64,000 nucleotides of DNA from Chryseosolibacter histidinae (GTDB lineage Bacteria > Bacteroidota > Bacteroidia > Cytophagales > Cyclobacteriaceae), in contig NZ_JAHESF010000027.1 in assembly GCF_018598225.1 (NCBI RefSeq), forward strand, positions 30,508-94,507, in the 5' to 3' direction. Within the stretch, counting starts at the first letter, position 1. Every line of letters begins with the position of its first letter. The notes beneath the pieces are model-generated. The model did not search any database. It saw only the letters and a program-made list of their open reading frames with translations, and was not told the origin of the DNA. The position numbers were made by a program, and so were the translations under genes. Of the stretch, positions 44,883 through 52,774 are shown in pieces.

Positions 44883-45788
44883 TTATTCCTGTGTATTTTC
44901 TTTGTATACTTGTTTAAACCAAAGCAAAAGTTCCAGTATGCCAGATCGAAGCGATTCGACCGCATAACCTGAAATAACGTAACCGTTGTAGTTTTCATCT
45001 TTCAAAACATGCAGGTATTTACCACAGGTGTAGTAAAGCCATTTCTGAAGATTTTCTATTGCATCATTTTGAAACTCCTCAGTGGTTGACACATACTGAG
45101 AGGAAGCAGAATCCTTTACTTTATTGCCGGACAAATGGCGAAATATATCACCCTTGGGTGCATCTAGATTTGGAATCACCCCAATTTCTGCCAGTCCATG
45201 GAGACAACTCTCATGAATACTTCTGATGTTTACTAAGAAACTTTTGAGTTCGAATCGTGTTCTTGGAATCGGTGTTTTTAGCAATTGCACCAGTTGTCCC
45301 ATCACTTCATCAGGCAAATAGCCAGAAGCGAATAGTTGGAAAACACTTTCATGGTCATGTTTTATTTGAGTCTCGACCTGTTTATCTGCCTCTCTTTTTA
45401 TATCAGCAAATAATTGAATAATGTCACCTTCAATACCTTTTCTATAGTAGTTCGGAAACAGCAAGTTGAATGTGTCATCATTGTAAAGCTTCGCCTGCCC
45501 TGTTAGTACAAATGGCTTAAAGACCTTTGGCAATTTTAAAATCTCCTCCTTCGCATTGGATAAGGCTTTTAAACTTTCGGTTCCTGTTGCATCGTTTTCC
45601 GTTTCAAAAAACTTAGCATCCAAAAGAACTCCGTCATAAATAAGAAAGTTAGCCTTCAACTCCTTAATGCCCTCGGAAGACTTAAAGCAAACAAGTTCAA
45701 TGCCTTCTTCCTTGGCTTGCATCTTAAAGCCTTTCATTTTTTCATGCTGGTCATCGCACCAGATCACTTTATATAATTTCTTTGACAT
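44883..45788 (-). CDS. Receiver-domain protein encoded with the methyltransferase-kinase
   Basis: 301 residues. The N-terminal about 125 residues show receiver-domain landmarks in order: Asp12-Asp13 in WCDDQ, phospho-acceptor Asp57 in LLDAK, Thr96 in VLTGQ and Lys117 in YRKG. The remaining about 175 residues are helical with no DNA-binding motif that I recognise. It lies between the histidine-kinase fusion gene and hsdM, so it is the obvious phosphotransfer partner (inference). Confidence 0.78.
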   Translation of the reverse strand: MSKKLYKVIWCDDQHEKMKGFKMQAKEEGIELVCFKSSEGIKELKANFLIYDGVLLDAKFFETENDATGTESLKALSNAKEEILKLPKVFKPFVLTGQAKLYNDDTFNLLFPNYYRKGIEGDIIQLFADIKREADKQVETQIKHDHESVFQLFASGYLPDEVMGQLVQLLKTPIPRTRFELKSFLVNIRSIHESCLHGLAEIGVIPNLDAPKGDIFRHLSGNKVKDSASSQYVSTTEEFQNDAIENLQKWLYYTCGKYLHVLKDENYNGYVISGYAVESLRSGILELLLWFKQVYKENTQE

Positions 45789-45810
45789 GATAGTTAATTT
45801 GACATGATGG

Positions 45811-48258
45811 TTAAGTGTTTACAACAAGCGGAAAATTAAACTTGAACTCAACCGGAAATAACTTATCCTCATTTAATATTAAATCCCACTTGCTGTTCAA
45901 AAATTCTGCAATACGATTAATATCGTAGCCACCTATGCCACTGCCACGATGAGGGTCACTTGTAACGTACTTAGTAATAAATTTTTCTTTGTCATACCCT
46001 TTGGGAAAAGGCTTTCCGTTGTTTTTAATCTGTAAAACAAACTCCTCTTCTGAAACACTCAGATCAATAACAACTAAATTTTCTGGAGCCTTATCTGTGA
46101 ATCCATATTTGTCAGCGTTGTCCAAAATATTATTGATCATCATCTGCAGCAATAATGGATTTCCCCAAATTCCGAAATAGTCCTTCTGAGAAAGGATTAA
46201 CTTATTCACCTGTATCTTGAATTTGAATCGGGCGTTTCTTAATGCGAGAATTTCGTTTTCAATTTGAGAAAGGTCCCAAATACCCAAATCATAATTGTCG
46301 AAATCAAATGCTTGCTCACCCTTATCAAGCAAATCTCCAATTAAGTTTGAATCGCCTTTAATCGAGCCGAGAACGTCCCTGAGATCTTCTCCAAGATTCT
46401 TTTGAAAATCATCGACAATGTTTTTCACTGATGGATTTTTATCATCCTTAAAATATTTTAGCAGCACAGAAGCATTTGAAAGTATGTTCTGCAAGGGGCT
46501 ACCTAATGTATGCTTCAACGAGGAAAATTCTGAGAATAACCTTTTATCGAGTCCATATCTCAATGCCTCCTCTTCTAGTTCCCGCCTCTTTACAGCTAGA
46601 AATGCATCCCGGGTTCCCTGCACCCGTGCCCGTTGGTGCTCAATTGAAGGCAATTGTATTTTTACAGACATTAGATCTTCGAATCTAATCGAGGGAATCG
46701 TCTCGCCAACTCTTAGTGCTCCGAGTTGTTCAGCGACGACTTCCGAGTTTAATTCATGAAACAAGAAATCTATGTCAACTTTCGTCGTATCAACTGTCAA
46801 CGCAGCAATATCAGGACTGGTATAGATTGGCTCTCCGGTGTATTCGAAATAAGTTGGTTTAAGAGTCTTCCAACGTAATGCTAGAAGGATTGTAGATTCA
46901 AGAACTTGGTTAGCTCCCGCCGGAAGAGGAAGGGGTTGAATTTCCTGAATGTTAAGACGGTAATTTTGACTATCTTCTTTTAAGTCTCTGATGCGAACAA
47001 ATTTCCCAATGGCACCAGATGGCGGCCGACGAGATCTCACACGCGATACAACTTCATCTAACGAAACGCCAATGTAATCTCTCTGAAAGTATCGATTTAC
47101 ATTAAGATTATAGTTCAGCTCTTTGATGCTTTCATTTGCGACTAGTCTTTGAATTTCAGAGTTGCCAGTTCTTAATACGCTGTTTAAAGCGTAGTCTTTC
47201 AATCGCTTCCTTCCATTGGATATTTCAACAAATTTTGAGGCATTGATAAATCGAACCGATCCCTTGATGACTTTTGCTTTGTTGATGACGATCAATGCCA
47301 CTGGAATTCCTGTATTTGACAGTAAACCACCGGGAAAAGTAATGACATCCTCAACTAAATCGTTATCGACCAAATATTTTCGAATGTTGAATTCAGTTCC
47401 TGTGTGATGTAACACACCGCTTGACATCAAGAGAATGAGTTTACCATCTTCTTTCAAATCCTGAACGCCCTTGACGAGTAGAAACTGTTCACATGTATTC
47501 AGTGTTCCAAAATCACTTCGGATCGGATGTTGAAGTCTATAGGCAAATGGAGGATTAGAAAGTATCAGGCTATACTTCTGAGATTTCGGGTTCCAATTGG
47601 CAATTGAATCACCTGCCGTATAAACCGAAGTGCCCGGCCTTTCATGTGCAATGATTCTAAGAATACCTACTGCCCAAGTGGAAAGGTTGATTTCTTGACC
47701 AAAGTACGGTTGACCTTGATCCATAAAGACTGCAAACGATGCGAGACCTGCAAATGGATTGTAGATCGTTGCATCAGGCTGGGGGGCCGACAACGTGCAG
47801 ATAAATCTCGTCAATTCAATTGGTTGAACTGCTTCTCCCCCAAATCGGCCTTGTGACTCAACAAGGTTATAAAGTATTTTATCAAAACTTTCTGGAATGC
47901 CCGTAACTTCAAGAGCTTCAATAGCTCTATGGAGAAGATCGATTATCTTTCCCAAAGTGTCAGGTTTAAGAGAGGCAATCGTCGGTTCATAGAGGCGGTG
48001 AATTTGGCCAAAAACTTCAGCATTGACTTTTGCACCATCGATTGATAACGATAACTCTTCATTGAAATCTTTAGTAGAACGTAATGGCTTGCCTGTCTTT
48101 ACAATCAATCCATCTTTTACGAGTACGAAAAGAAACAATAGCACCGTGTACTTTTCATGGCTCAGCTCCTTACGTAACAATTCAAGGATCTCAGCAATCG
48201 CTCGGTCCGAGCGGTTAAAATGAATTTCTTGAATGTTTTCTAATGATTCGTTTGTCAT
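45811..48258 (-). CDS. Fusion of N6-methyltransferase, specificity-like domain and histidine kinase
   Basis: 815 residues from the ATG at 48258 (MTNESLENIQE); an ATG at 48309 is also open. Residues about 1-360 form an HsdM-like methyltransferase: motif I YNPFAGLASF (166-175) and NPPF (235-238). Residues about 390-560 resemble an HsdS half (IGKFVRIRDLKED, MSVKIQLPSIEHQRARV and a following helix). Residues about 575-815 are a histidine kinase: H-box SLKHTLGSPLQN (His583), N-box NNILDNADKYG (709-719), G-box GSGIGGYDI. The G1 motif reads KNNGKPF. A receiver gene follows. I know of no named system with this architecture. Confidence 0.82.
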   Translation of the reverse strand: MTNESLENIQEIHFNRSDRAIAEILELLRKELSHEKYTVLLFLFVLVKDGLIVKTGKPLRSTKDFNEELSLSIDGAKVNAEVFGQIHRLYEPTIASLKPDTLGKIIDLLHRAIEALEVTGIPESFDKILYNLVESQGRFGGEAVQPIELTRFICTLSAPQPDATIYNPFAGLASFAVFMDQGQPYFGQEINLSTWAVGILRIIAHERPGTSVYTAGDSIANWNPKSQKYSLILSNPPFAYRLQHPIRSDFGTLNTCEQFLLVKGVQDLKEDGKLILLMSSGVLHHTGTEFNIRKYLVDNDLVEDVITFPGGLLSNTGIPVALIVINKAKVIKGSVRFINASKFVEISNGRKRLKDYALNSVLRTGNSEIQRLVANESIKELNYNLNVNRYFQRDYIGVSLDEVVSRVRSRRPPSGAIGKFVRIRDLKEDSQNYRLNIQEIQPLPLPAGANQVLESTILLALRWKTLKPTYFEYTGEPIYTSPDIAALTVDTTKVDIDFLFHELNSEVVAEQLGALRVGETIPSIRFEDLMSVKIQLPSIEHQRARVQGTRDAFLAVKRRELEEEALRYGLDKRLFSEFSSLKHTLGSPLQNILSNASVLLKYFKDDKNPSVKNIVDDFQKNLGEDLRDVLGSIKGDSNLIGDLLDKGEQAFDFDNYDLGIWDLSQIENEILALRNARFKFKIQVNKLILSQKDYFGIWGNPLLLQMMINNILDNADKYGFTDKAPENLVVIDLSVSEEEFVLQIKNNGKPFPKGYDKEKFITKYVTSDPHRGSGIGGYDINRIAEFLNSKWDLILNEDKLFPVEFKFNFPLVVNT

Positions 48259-48317
48259 GTTTTCTTCTATGTCACAAAGGTTATTTCGAAGTGTGCAGTC
48301 AATTTGCACTTAGAATT

Positions 48318-49331
48318 TCACGGGTAATTTTCGAGGGCGTTCTTAAGGTGACTTCGAATCTGAGCACTTAGCTTTTTTGGCGTTTGAATGACTACGCTGT
48401 CGGCATAAGACAGAAGGAGCCGTTCAAATTCATAATTGATTATCAGCTTAAGATTTACCTCAAGGGCGTTTGCGTCCAACCACCTTGATTTTTGAGATCC
48501 ATGCAAAGGCTTGGATTCAATGTACTTACCGGTTTTACCTTTGAAGAGAAGTGAAATATTCTCCACTTCCCCATCAATAGGTTTCGTAACTCCAATGATG
48601 TCTTCAAAATATTCATCCCATTCAATCTCCGTATTCTTCTTATACTTTCCACGCTCCTCTTCTATTGATACAATCCTATCTAATGCTAGATTCCAGTCAT
48701 ATTTATCTTTCTCTGGATTGTATCCGAAGAGAAACCATCGATTGTTGTATTGCTTTAAATAATACGGGTGTATGGTTAGTTCTGAGGCGTTCTCGCTTTC
48801 AAAGGGATGATACGTTACCCGTAGCACTTTTTTGTAGGAAATGGCGTTGTGAAGAGTTCCTAAATTCTCGATCCCTTTCAAATATTGATTATTATCAAAA
48901 TCAATGATAACTTTTTTCCTATCGTGGGCATTACTTCCTTTCTGTAACTTTGGAACAAGCTCATGCACCCACTCAAATTGCGGCATGCCCTTAAACTGCG
49001 ATAAAATATCAACAGCATTTTTGAGTTGATTAATCTCCAGCTCATTAAGGGGCATATTATTAATCGAAAAGGATTTATCGTTATATCGATAATAAACCCT
49101 TTTTCCATCTCTATGCTTTCCAAGGTCTATACTCCATCCTTCTTCACTCTCCATGAAAACAATATCTTCAAAAATCTGTCTTCGACTGATACCTGACGAG
49201 TTGGGATCTATGTCTGCCAAAACTTTATTGCACTCCTCTATCAAATCATTGATGAAATAGCGTTTACCTGGATTGCTGAAGCACTTATCCAATACCTTAT
49301 ACCGTATTAAAGCATTTTTGTTGGTAGCCAT
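48318..49331 (-). CDS. WYL-domain transcriptional regulator
   Basis: 337 residues from the ATG at 49331 (MATNKNALIRYKVLDKCF); a second ATG at 49340 is possible. Winged-helix-like N-terminal part, then a WYL domain (YKKVLRVTYHPFES, HPYYLKQYNNRWFLFGYNPE). Such regulators commonly head anti-phage operons and repress them until a signal appears. It is the first gene of the minus-strand defence operon, 60 bp before the methyltransferase-kinase gene. Confidence 0.88.
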   Translation of the reverse strand: MATNKNALIRYKVLDKCFSNPGKRYFINDLIEECNKVLADIDPNSSGISRRQIFEDIVFMESEEGWSIDLGKHRDGKRVYYRYNDKSFSINNMPLNELEINQLKNAVDILSQFKGMPQFEWVHELVPKLQKGSNAHDRKKVIIDFDNNQYLKGIENLGTLHNAISYKKVLRVTYHPFESENASELTIHPYYLKQYNNRWFLFGYNPEKDKYDWNLALDRIVSIEEERGKYKKNTEIEWDEYFEDIIGVTKPIDGEVENISLLFKGKTGKYIESKPLHGSQKSRWLDANALEVNLKLIINYEFERLLLSYADSVVIQTPKKLSAQIRSHLKNALENYP

Positions 49332-49347
49332 TCGCTGCAAAAGTTAC

Positions 49348-49385
49348 AAAAAAAACAGCACCTGTGCAGGGATCCTGCACAGGTG
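49348..49385 (-). terminator. Strong terminator ending the Ro60-linked RNA array
   Basis: CACCTGTGCAGG (49359-49370) and CCTGCACAGGTG (49374-49385) form a perfect 12-bp stem. Read on the minus strand it is followed by GCTGTTTTTTTTG. It terminates transcription coming from rsr and the tRNA-like units, before the WYL gene. Confidence 0.92.
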
Positions 49386-49417
49386 TTAGAAAGGCTGCGA
49401 AAACAGGGCAAAAAGAC

Positions 49418-49531
49418 GATCAGCGAACGTTGGTGCTCTACCACTGAGCTATCCTGTGGTAAGTCACAGGAGCGGGATTCGAACCCGCGACCGCCCGATC
49501 CGTAGTCGAAGTAACGCCAATCTACGGCACC
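49418..49531 (-). ncRNA. Ro60-linked tRNA-like RNA unit A (circularly permuted)
   Basis: Read on the minus strand, the T arm (GCGGG TTCGAAT CCCGC, 49472-49488) and 3' acceptor TCCTGTG come first. A 6-nt loop follows, then the 5' acceptor CACAGGA and D arm GCTCAGTGGTAGAGC. The 7-bp acceptor stem is perfect but capped: 3' half precedes 5' half. The open end, where the anticodon would be, is closed by an 8-bp helix (49515-49522 with 49418-49425). A TACTTCG box (49507-49513) and GCCGTA box (49524-49529) are shared with the other units. This layout is that described for bacterial Y RNAs. Confidence 0.7.
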
Positions 49532-49564
49532 TGATATCTTTAAAAGTTGATGAAGCAAAAGAAC

Positions 49565-49684
49565 GATAAGAGAGCTTACTCTGAGTCCTAACCACTAGAC
49601 GACCCGCCCCGATAACAATCACGACGGAGTGGGAGTCGAACCCACGTTTTCAGTTTATCGAAGTACCTCTCATCTACGGCATTC
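49565..49684 (-). ncRNA. Ro60-linked tRNA-like RNA unit B (circularly permuted, Glu-like)
   Basis: Minus strand: T arm GTGGG TTCGACT CCCAC (49629-49645), 3' acceptor TCCGTCG, loop, then 5' acceptor GGGCGGG, TC, and a D arm GTCTAGTGGTTAGGAC like that of tRNA-Glu. Six of seven acceptor pairs form. The terminal helix GAGAG/CTCTC continues with GAT/ATC; TACT/AGTA and CTGA/TCAG lie inside it. Same TACTTCG (49659-49665) and TGCCGTA boxes as unit A. Confidence 0.66.
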
Positions 49685-49724
49685 ACCAACTTTTTTTGAT
49701 CATAGATTAAGAAGGGCAAAAGAC

Positions 49725-49777
49725 CATCAGCGACTGTTTCTAACTATAGGGTCGAAGTAACGCTGGTGTACGGCACC
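49725..49777 (-). ncRNA. Ro60-linked RNA unit C (terminal helix without tRNA module)
   Basis: An 8-bp helix joins 49761-49768 (minus CACCAGCG) to 49725-49732 (minus CGCTGATG). The TACTTCG box (49753-49759) and GCCGTA box are present, but only a 28-nt loop lies inside and there is no T or D arm. It suggests that the helix plus boxes is the unit's core and the tRNA module an insert. Confidence 0.55.
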
Positions 49778-49801
49778 TTCTGCTGTAAAGAAGCGATATA
49801 C

Positions 49802-49876
49802 GCATGGACACTTTACGGATTCGAACCGCCCGGCCTTTCGGCCTTACCAGACGAAGTAATTCCATACTACGGCATT
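49802..49876 (-). ncRNA. Ro60-linked tRNA-like RNA unit D (3' half only)
   Basis: Minus strand: TGCCGTA box, helix strand GTATGGA (49861-49867), TACTTCG box, a hairpin GGCCGAAAGGCC like a long variable arm, T arm CGG TTCGAAT CCG, then TCCATGC (49802-49808) closing the helix with one mismatch. No D arm or 5' acceptor. Confidence 0.5.
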
Positions 49877-49920
49877 CTTTACAATGTCATCAATAATAAG
49901 GAGTAAAAGGCGAAGCAAGA

Positions 49921-50028
49921 CCGGGGCACGCTAGCCGGGAGTCGAACCCGGAACACTTCCCCTGCGAGAGGGGCAGGGCATGTGCTTCCTCCCCTAATGG
50001 AGCGAAGTATCCCACTTCTAACGACATC
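49921..50028 (-). ncRNA. Ro60-linked tRNA-like RNA unit E
   Basis: Minus strand: degenerate box (TGTCGTTAG), TACTTCG (50003-50009), a D-arm-like hairpin CTCC/GGAG, an anticodon-like arm CCCTGC-CCCTCTC-GCAGGG, then T arm CCGGG TTCGACT CCCGG (49935-49951) and CTAGCGTGCC. The partner acceptor strand is not found. Order here is tRNA-like, not permuted. Confidence 0.5.
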
Positions 50029-50053
50029 CTTATTATTGTCAAATAACTTTTTT

Positions 50054-50140
50054 AGTGACCTTATCCGGATTCGAACCGGAATTCCCTTCTCAGGGCAGCA
50101 TGGCTCTAAATGCGCTTCCCTACTCAACTTCTACGAGTGG
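50054..50140 (-). ncRNA. Ro60-linked tRNA-like RNA unit F
   Basis: Minus strand: CTCGTAGAAGTT (remnant of the box), GGGAAGCGCAT shared with unit E, a hairpin CCCTGAGAAGGG, then T arm TCCGG TTCGAAT CCGGA (50064-50080) and TAAGGTCACTA. The TACTTCG box is missing. Upstream (50160-50215) another hairpin of the form ATCCG-TAGCG / CGCTA-TAG-CGGAT may be a seventh unit. Confidence 0.45.
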
Positions 50141-50263
50141 TTTTTCGGTGCAACTGCAAAATCTATCCGCTATAGCGCACAGCAGTAGCGGAATCATCCA
50201 TACACGCTACGGATCGTCCTAAGCTTTTTCCGCAGGCTTTTCCTTTTAAGCTATAAGGTCTTC

Positions 50264-50296
50264 AAAAACCTCCCCTTCAAATTACAGAAGGGGAGG
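50264..50296 (-). terminator. Terminator directly after rsr
   Basis: Minus strand CCTCCCCTTC and GAAGGGGAGG (50287-50296 with 50269-50278) form a perfect 10-bp stem followed by TTTTTG. The downstream RNA units therefore depend on read-through or have their own promoter. Confidence 0.88.
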
Positions 50297-50300
50297 AGTA

Positions 50301-51830
50301 TCACAATTCAACTTTTTCAATCTCAGCAAGTGCCTGCTGTCCTTCCTCGATGGATGCCAGCACATCGAAGATCTTGTCAGACCATCCTGCTATTAAATAC
50401 ACGCCATCATTTCGTACATCGATAGGTGTATTACCGTAACCCGCCAGGTCGAACATATACAGTTTGGCTCCAGGTGCAATCCGCTTGTATTGCTTCCACA
50501 GGGAGGTAATACTGTTGTCTGTTACCCGGTCAACGATGTTGTTATTCCACAGCTGGCAGTCGGTGAACATCATTACCTTGTCTACCACTTTTCCACGGTT
50601 GATCAGGTCTTTCAGCACCAGGTATCCGTTGGTAGCATAACCAACCTCGCCTTCACGTTTGTAGAACTCCTGCACATTGGCCAGGATATTTTTACGCGAA
50701 ACGTTGATGATCTTCCATGTATCACCGAACATACCTGTCTGCACATTGTCACAACGCGACTGTAAAAGCATCGCAAGCATCAAACCGATATCATAGTTCA
50801 GTATCTTGCTTTTTGCAGACACCGGCTTCTGCATCGATCCGGATACATCACATGCTATCAGCACGGAAGTACCTTTTCCAAAGCCACGGATGTTGGCCGC
50901 GCTCTGCCCAACAGCCGCCTCCAAAGCATCTAAAACCATTGGCACTGCACCGGAAGTCAAAACTTTCACCTCACGGTATGCGGCCAGGAAACGGAAAGGC
51001 AATTGCTTCGACCGGGTAACCGCATCGCGGTTTGCCAGGTAAGTGCATAACACATCCATCACTTCCATCGACACGCCTGCTTCGATGATGTTACGCAGAT
51101 TTCGCAGCAACGCCATGTATCCCAGCTTTCCGCTGGTGATCAGCTCTTCCCATTTCGCACGGAAGGCTGCAGCTTTTGCTTTTTCGTTCTCGAACGGCTT
51201 CTGCCCCAGGGCCGACAGTTCTGTCTCCCAGGTGTACGGAACGTCCAATGTATTTTGGGCGATCTTATCGAAGATGGCCTGTTGCGCATCGTTGGCCGCT
51301 TTCGGGTGAACAATGAACAACGCATCTTTCAGCTTGATCTCTCCTGCACGGTCATACTTCGCAAACTGGTACGCGTCGAATGAATTGAAAGCTTCGGCCA
51401 GTCCATGCTGGATCTGTTTCGAGAGCTTGTTCAGCTTCTTTGTAGCGGTTCTTTCATTGGCAAGCTGGTAGTATGCCAGCAACTCCGTGATCTCGTCAGC
51501 GCGTTTCACTACACCTTTTACGGCTTTGCTTACAACACTGTTCCCAGACTGTGTCTTTGCGAGCTCTACAGCCAGCACCAGTGGCACGCTACGCAGGTTC
51601 ATTTTTGTACGTGCGTAAACAGCAAGCTTTGCTACGAAAGCAGGATCATTCTTCAAGATAAGACCACGAATTCTATCCATGCGCTTATCCGTAGACTCAT
51701 AAAACTTGTCGCTCAAGGAAGTTGTAACCACTGCGCTATACAGCTCAGTACGCTCATTCAGCGCAAAAGCTTCAGCGCCTTCATAGTTCTTGATTGCCTG
51801 TTTTGCTTTACGGAATACATTGAATTTCAT
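50301..51830 (-). CDS. rsr: Ro60/TROVE-domain ring protein (Rsr)
   Basis: 509 residues from the ATG at 51830 (MKFNVFRKAKQAIKNYEG); the longer frame upstream lacks homology. Residues about 1-300 are the HEAT-like TROVE ring (FVAKLAVYARTKMNLRSVPL, MALLRNLRNIIEAGVS). Residues about 320-505 are a von Willebrand A domain with MIDAS DVSGS (328-332) and MMFTDCQ (Asp424). Bacterial Ro60 binds Y RNAs and misfolded RNA and tethers exonucleases for RNA quality control. No rtcB is present nearby, but tRNA-like RNA units follow on the same strand. Terminator right after the stop. Confidence 0.93.
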   Translation of the reverse strand: MKFNVFRKAKQAIKNYEGAEAFALNERTELYSAVVTTSLSDKFYESTDKRMDRIRGLILKNDPAFVAKLAVYARTKMNLRSVPLVLAVELAKTQSGNSVVSKAVKGVVKRADEITELLAYYQLANERTATKKLNKLSKQIQHGLAEAFNSFDAYQFAKYDRAGEIKLKDALFIVHPKAANDAQQAIFDKIAQNTLDVPYTWETELSALGQKPFENEKAKAAAFRAKWEELITSGKLGYMALLRNLRNIIEAGVSMEVMDVLCTYLANRDAVTRSKQLPFRFLAAYREVKVLTSGAVPMVLDALEAAVGQSAANIRGFGKGTSVLIACDVSGSMQKPVSAKSKILNYDIGLMLAMLLQSRCDNVQTGMFGDTWKIINVSRKNILANVQEFYKREGEVGYATNGYLVLKDLINRGKVVDKVMMFTDCQLWNNNIVDRVTDNSITSLWKQYKRIAPGAKLYMFDLAGYGNTPIDVRNDGVYLIAGWSDKIFDVLASIEEGQQALAEIEKVEL

Positions 51831-52005
51831 TGCCTTTGAATTATTTAACGATACAAAGGTTATATCGAACTGCGCAGTCTTTTTGCGTAGATAAAGTTCT
51901 TTTTCAGTTTTTCGATTATTTTTTTCGAAGACCCCAAAATTTCCAATGAGTACGCGTCTTCGGGTCACCCAGGTTAAATAGATTCATAAAAAATGCAATT
52001 CTTTT

Positions 52006-52701
52006 ATGGAAACCGGGTTCTTGATGAATCATTTCAAAAATGACCTCCCAATGATGAAGTCCTATAAAAAAAGATTCCTTTTCTATGTGCCCGGCCTCAT
52101 AAGCTTGTCGATTCTGATGCCTCTTTTAATGCGTCAACTTCACGACTGGGGCATTTTTAAGAAACAATATGTTATGGAGGTGAATTGGTATAGCCCCGCC
52201 ATGGCAAATCCCTACGCCCAGCAATTCCCCGCCCCCAGAAACTATGCGATAGTGAATTTGACAGGCAATGAAGTACAAGACAAGATCAAGATTGAATATG
52301 CGAAACTTATAATTAGTGAACTGGCATCCAGCCTTGATACAACAAATGGCGTTCGGATTCACCTTGCCGACACGGCAAAGTTCGAATCTTTTATACGGGT
52401 ACTGGAAATTTGCGACAACGAAGAAGCATTAACTTACGCACCATATAAAAACGACTTTTGGGTTTTCTGTCGAAAAAGGCCTGTAGTGGAAAGCAGTGCC
52501 ATATTGTGGCGAGGTTCATGCATCGTACGGACCTATGTTAGAGATGAGGAAGAAAATACCTATGCTTGGTTTTTGCAGTACGATGTTCTTAAACAATTCT
52601 GGCCAGTCTTTGTGATACTTTTTTTACTGAGTGCCTTAAGCTTTAAGAAAAGAATTTCGAAGAGGACCGAGGTTCATGGAGAATACAGCAAGCCATTCTA
52701 A
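52006..52701 (+). CDS. Membrane-anchored protein of unknown function
   Basis: 231 residues; an internal ATG at 52051 is an alternative start. One hydrophobic segment near residues 27-43 (LFYVPGLISLSILMPLL) and one near the C-terminus (FWPVFVILFLLSAL), with about 140 soluble residues between. Transcribed divergently from rsr with about 175 bp between the two starts. No family recognised. Confidence 0.6.
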   Translation: METGFLMNHFKNDLPMMKSYKKRFLFYVPGLISLSILMPLLMRQLHDWGIFKKQYVMEVNWYSPAMANPYAQQFPAPRNYAIVNLTGNEVQDKIKIEYAKLIISELASSLDTTNGVRIHLADTAKFESFIRVLEICDNEEALTYAPYKNDFWVFCRKRPVVESSAILWRGSCIVRTYVRDEEENTYAWFLQYDVLKQFWPVFVILFLLSALSFKKRISKRTEVHGEYSKPF

Positions 52702-52732
52702 TGAACTATAACGCCTAATAAACACAAGAACT

Positions 52733-52771
52733 CAACAGTAATTAACAGTTAGCATCAGTTGTGGACAGTAT
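52733..52771. repeat. CAGTAATTAACAGT repeat, copy 2
   Basis: Reads cagtaattaacagttagcat and cagttgtggacagta, about 80% identical over 38 bp to the tract after the integrase (30015-30056). Confidence 0.6.
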
Positions 52772-52774
52772 CCA

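Noticed and set aside
49501..49530. Plus-strand GTCGAAGTA as the classical bacterial Y-RNA Ro60 motif (GNCGAAG...UGG)
   Set aside because: Tempting match, but the terminator, the T and D arms and rsr all point to minus-strand transcription, and the UUGANC partner is not found.
49395..50190. CRISPR array interpretation of the repeated CGAAGTA/TACGGCA boxes
   Set aside because: Boxes are short and differently spaced, the intervening DNA contains tRNA arms and pairs with itself, and there are no cas genes.
49395..50190. Ordinary contiguous tRNA genes in the Ro60-linked array
   Set aside because: In units A and B the only matching acceptor strand for the D-arm half lies before it, not after; the last D-arm half is followed by a terminator with no 3' half.
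51831..51968. N-terminal extension of Rsr (MTRRRVLIGNFG...)
   Set aside because: The TROVE domain begins at MKFNVFRKAK and the extension lacks family similarity; a possible promoter lies inside it.
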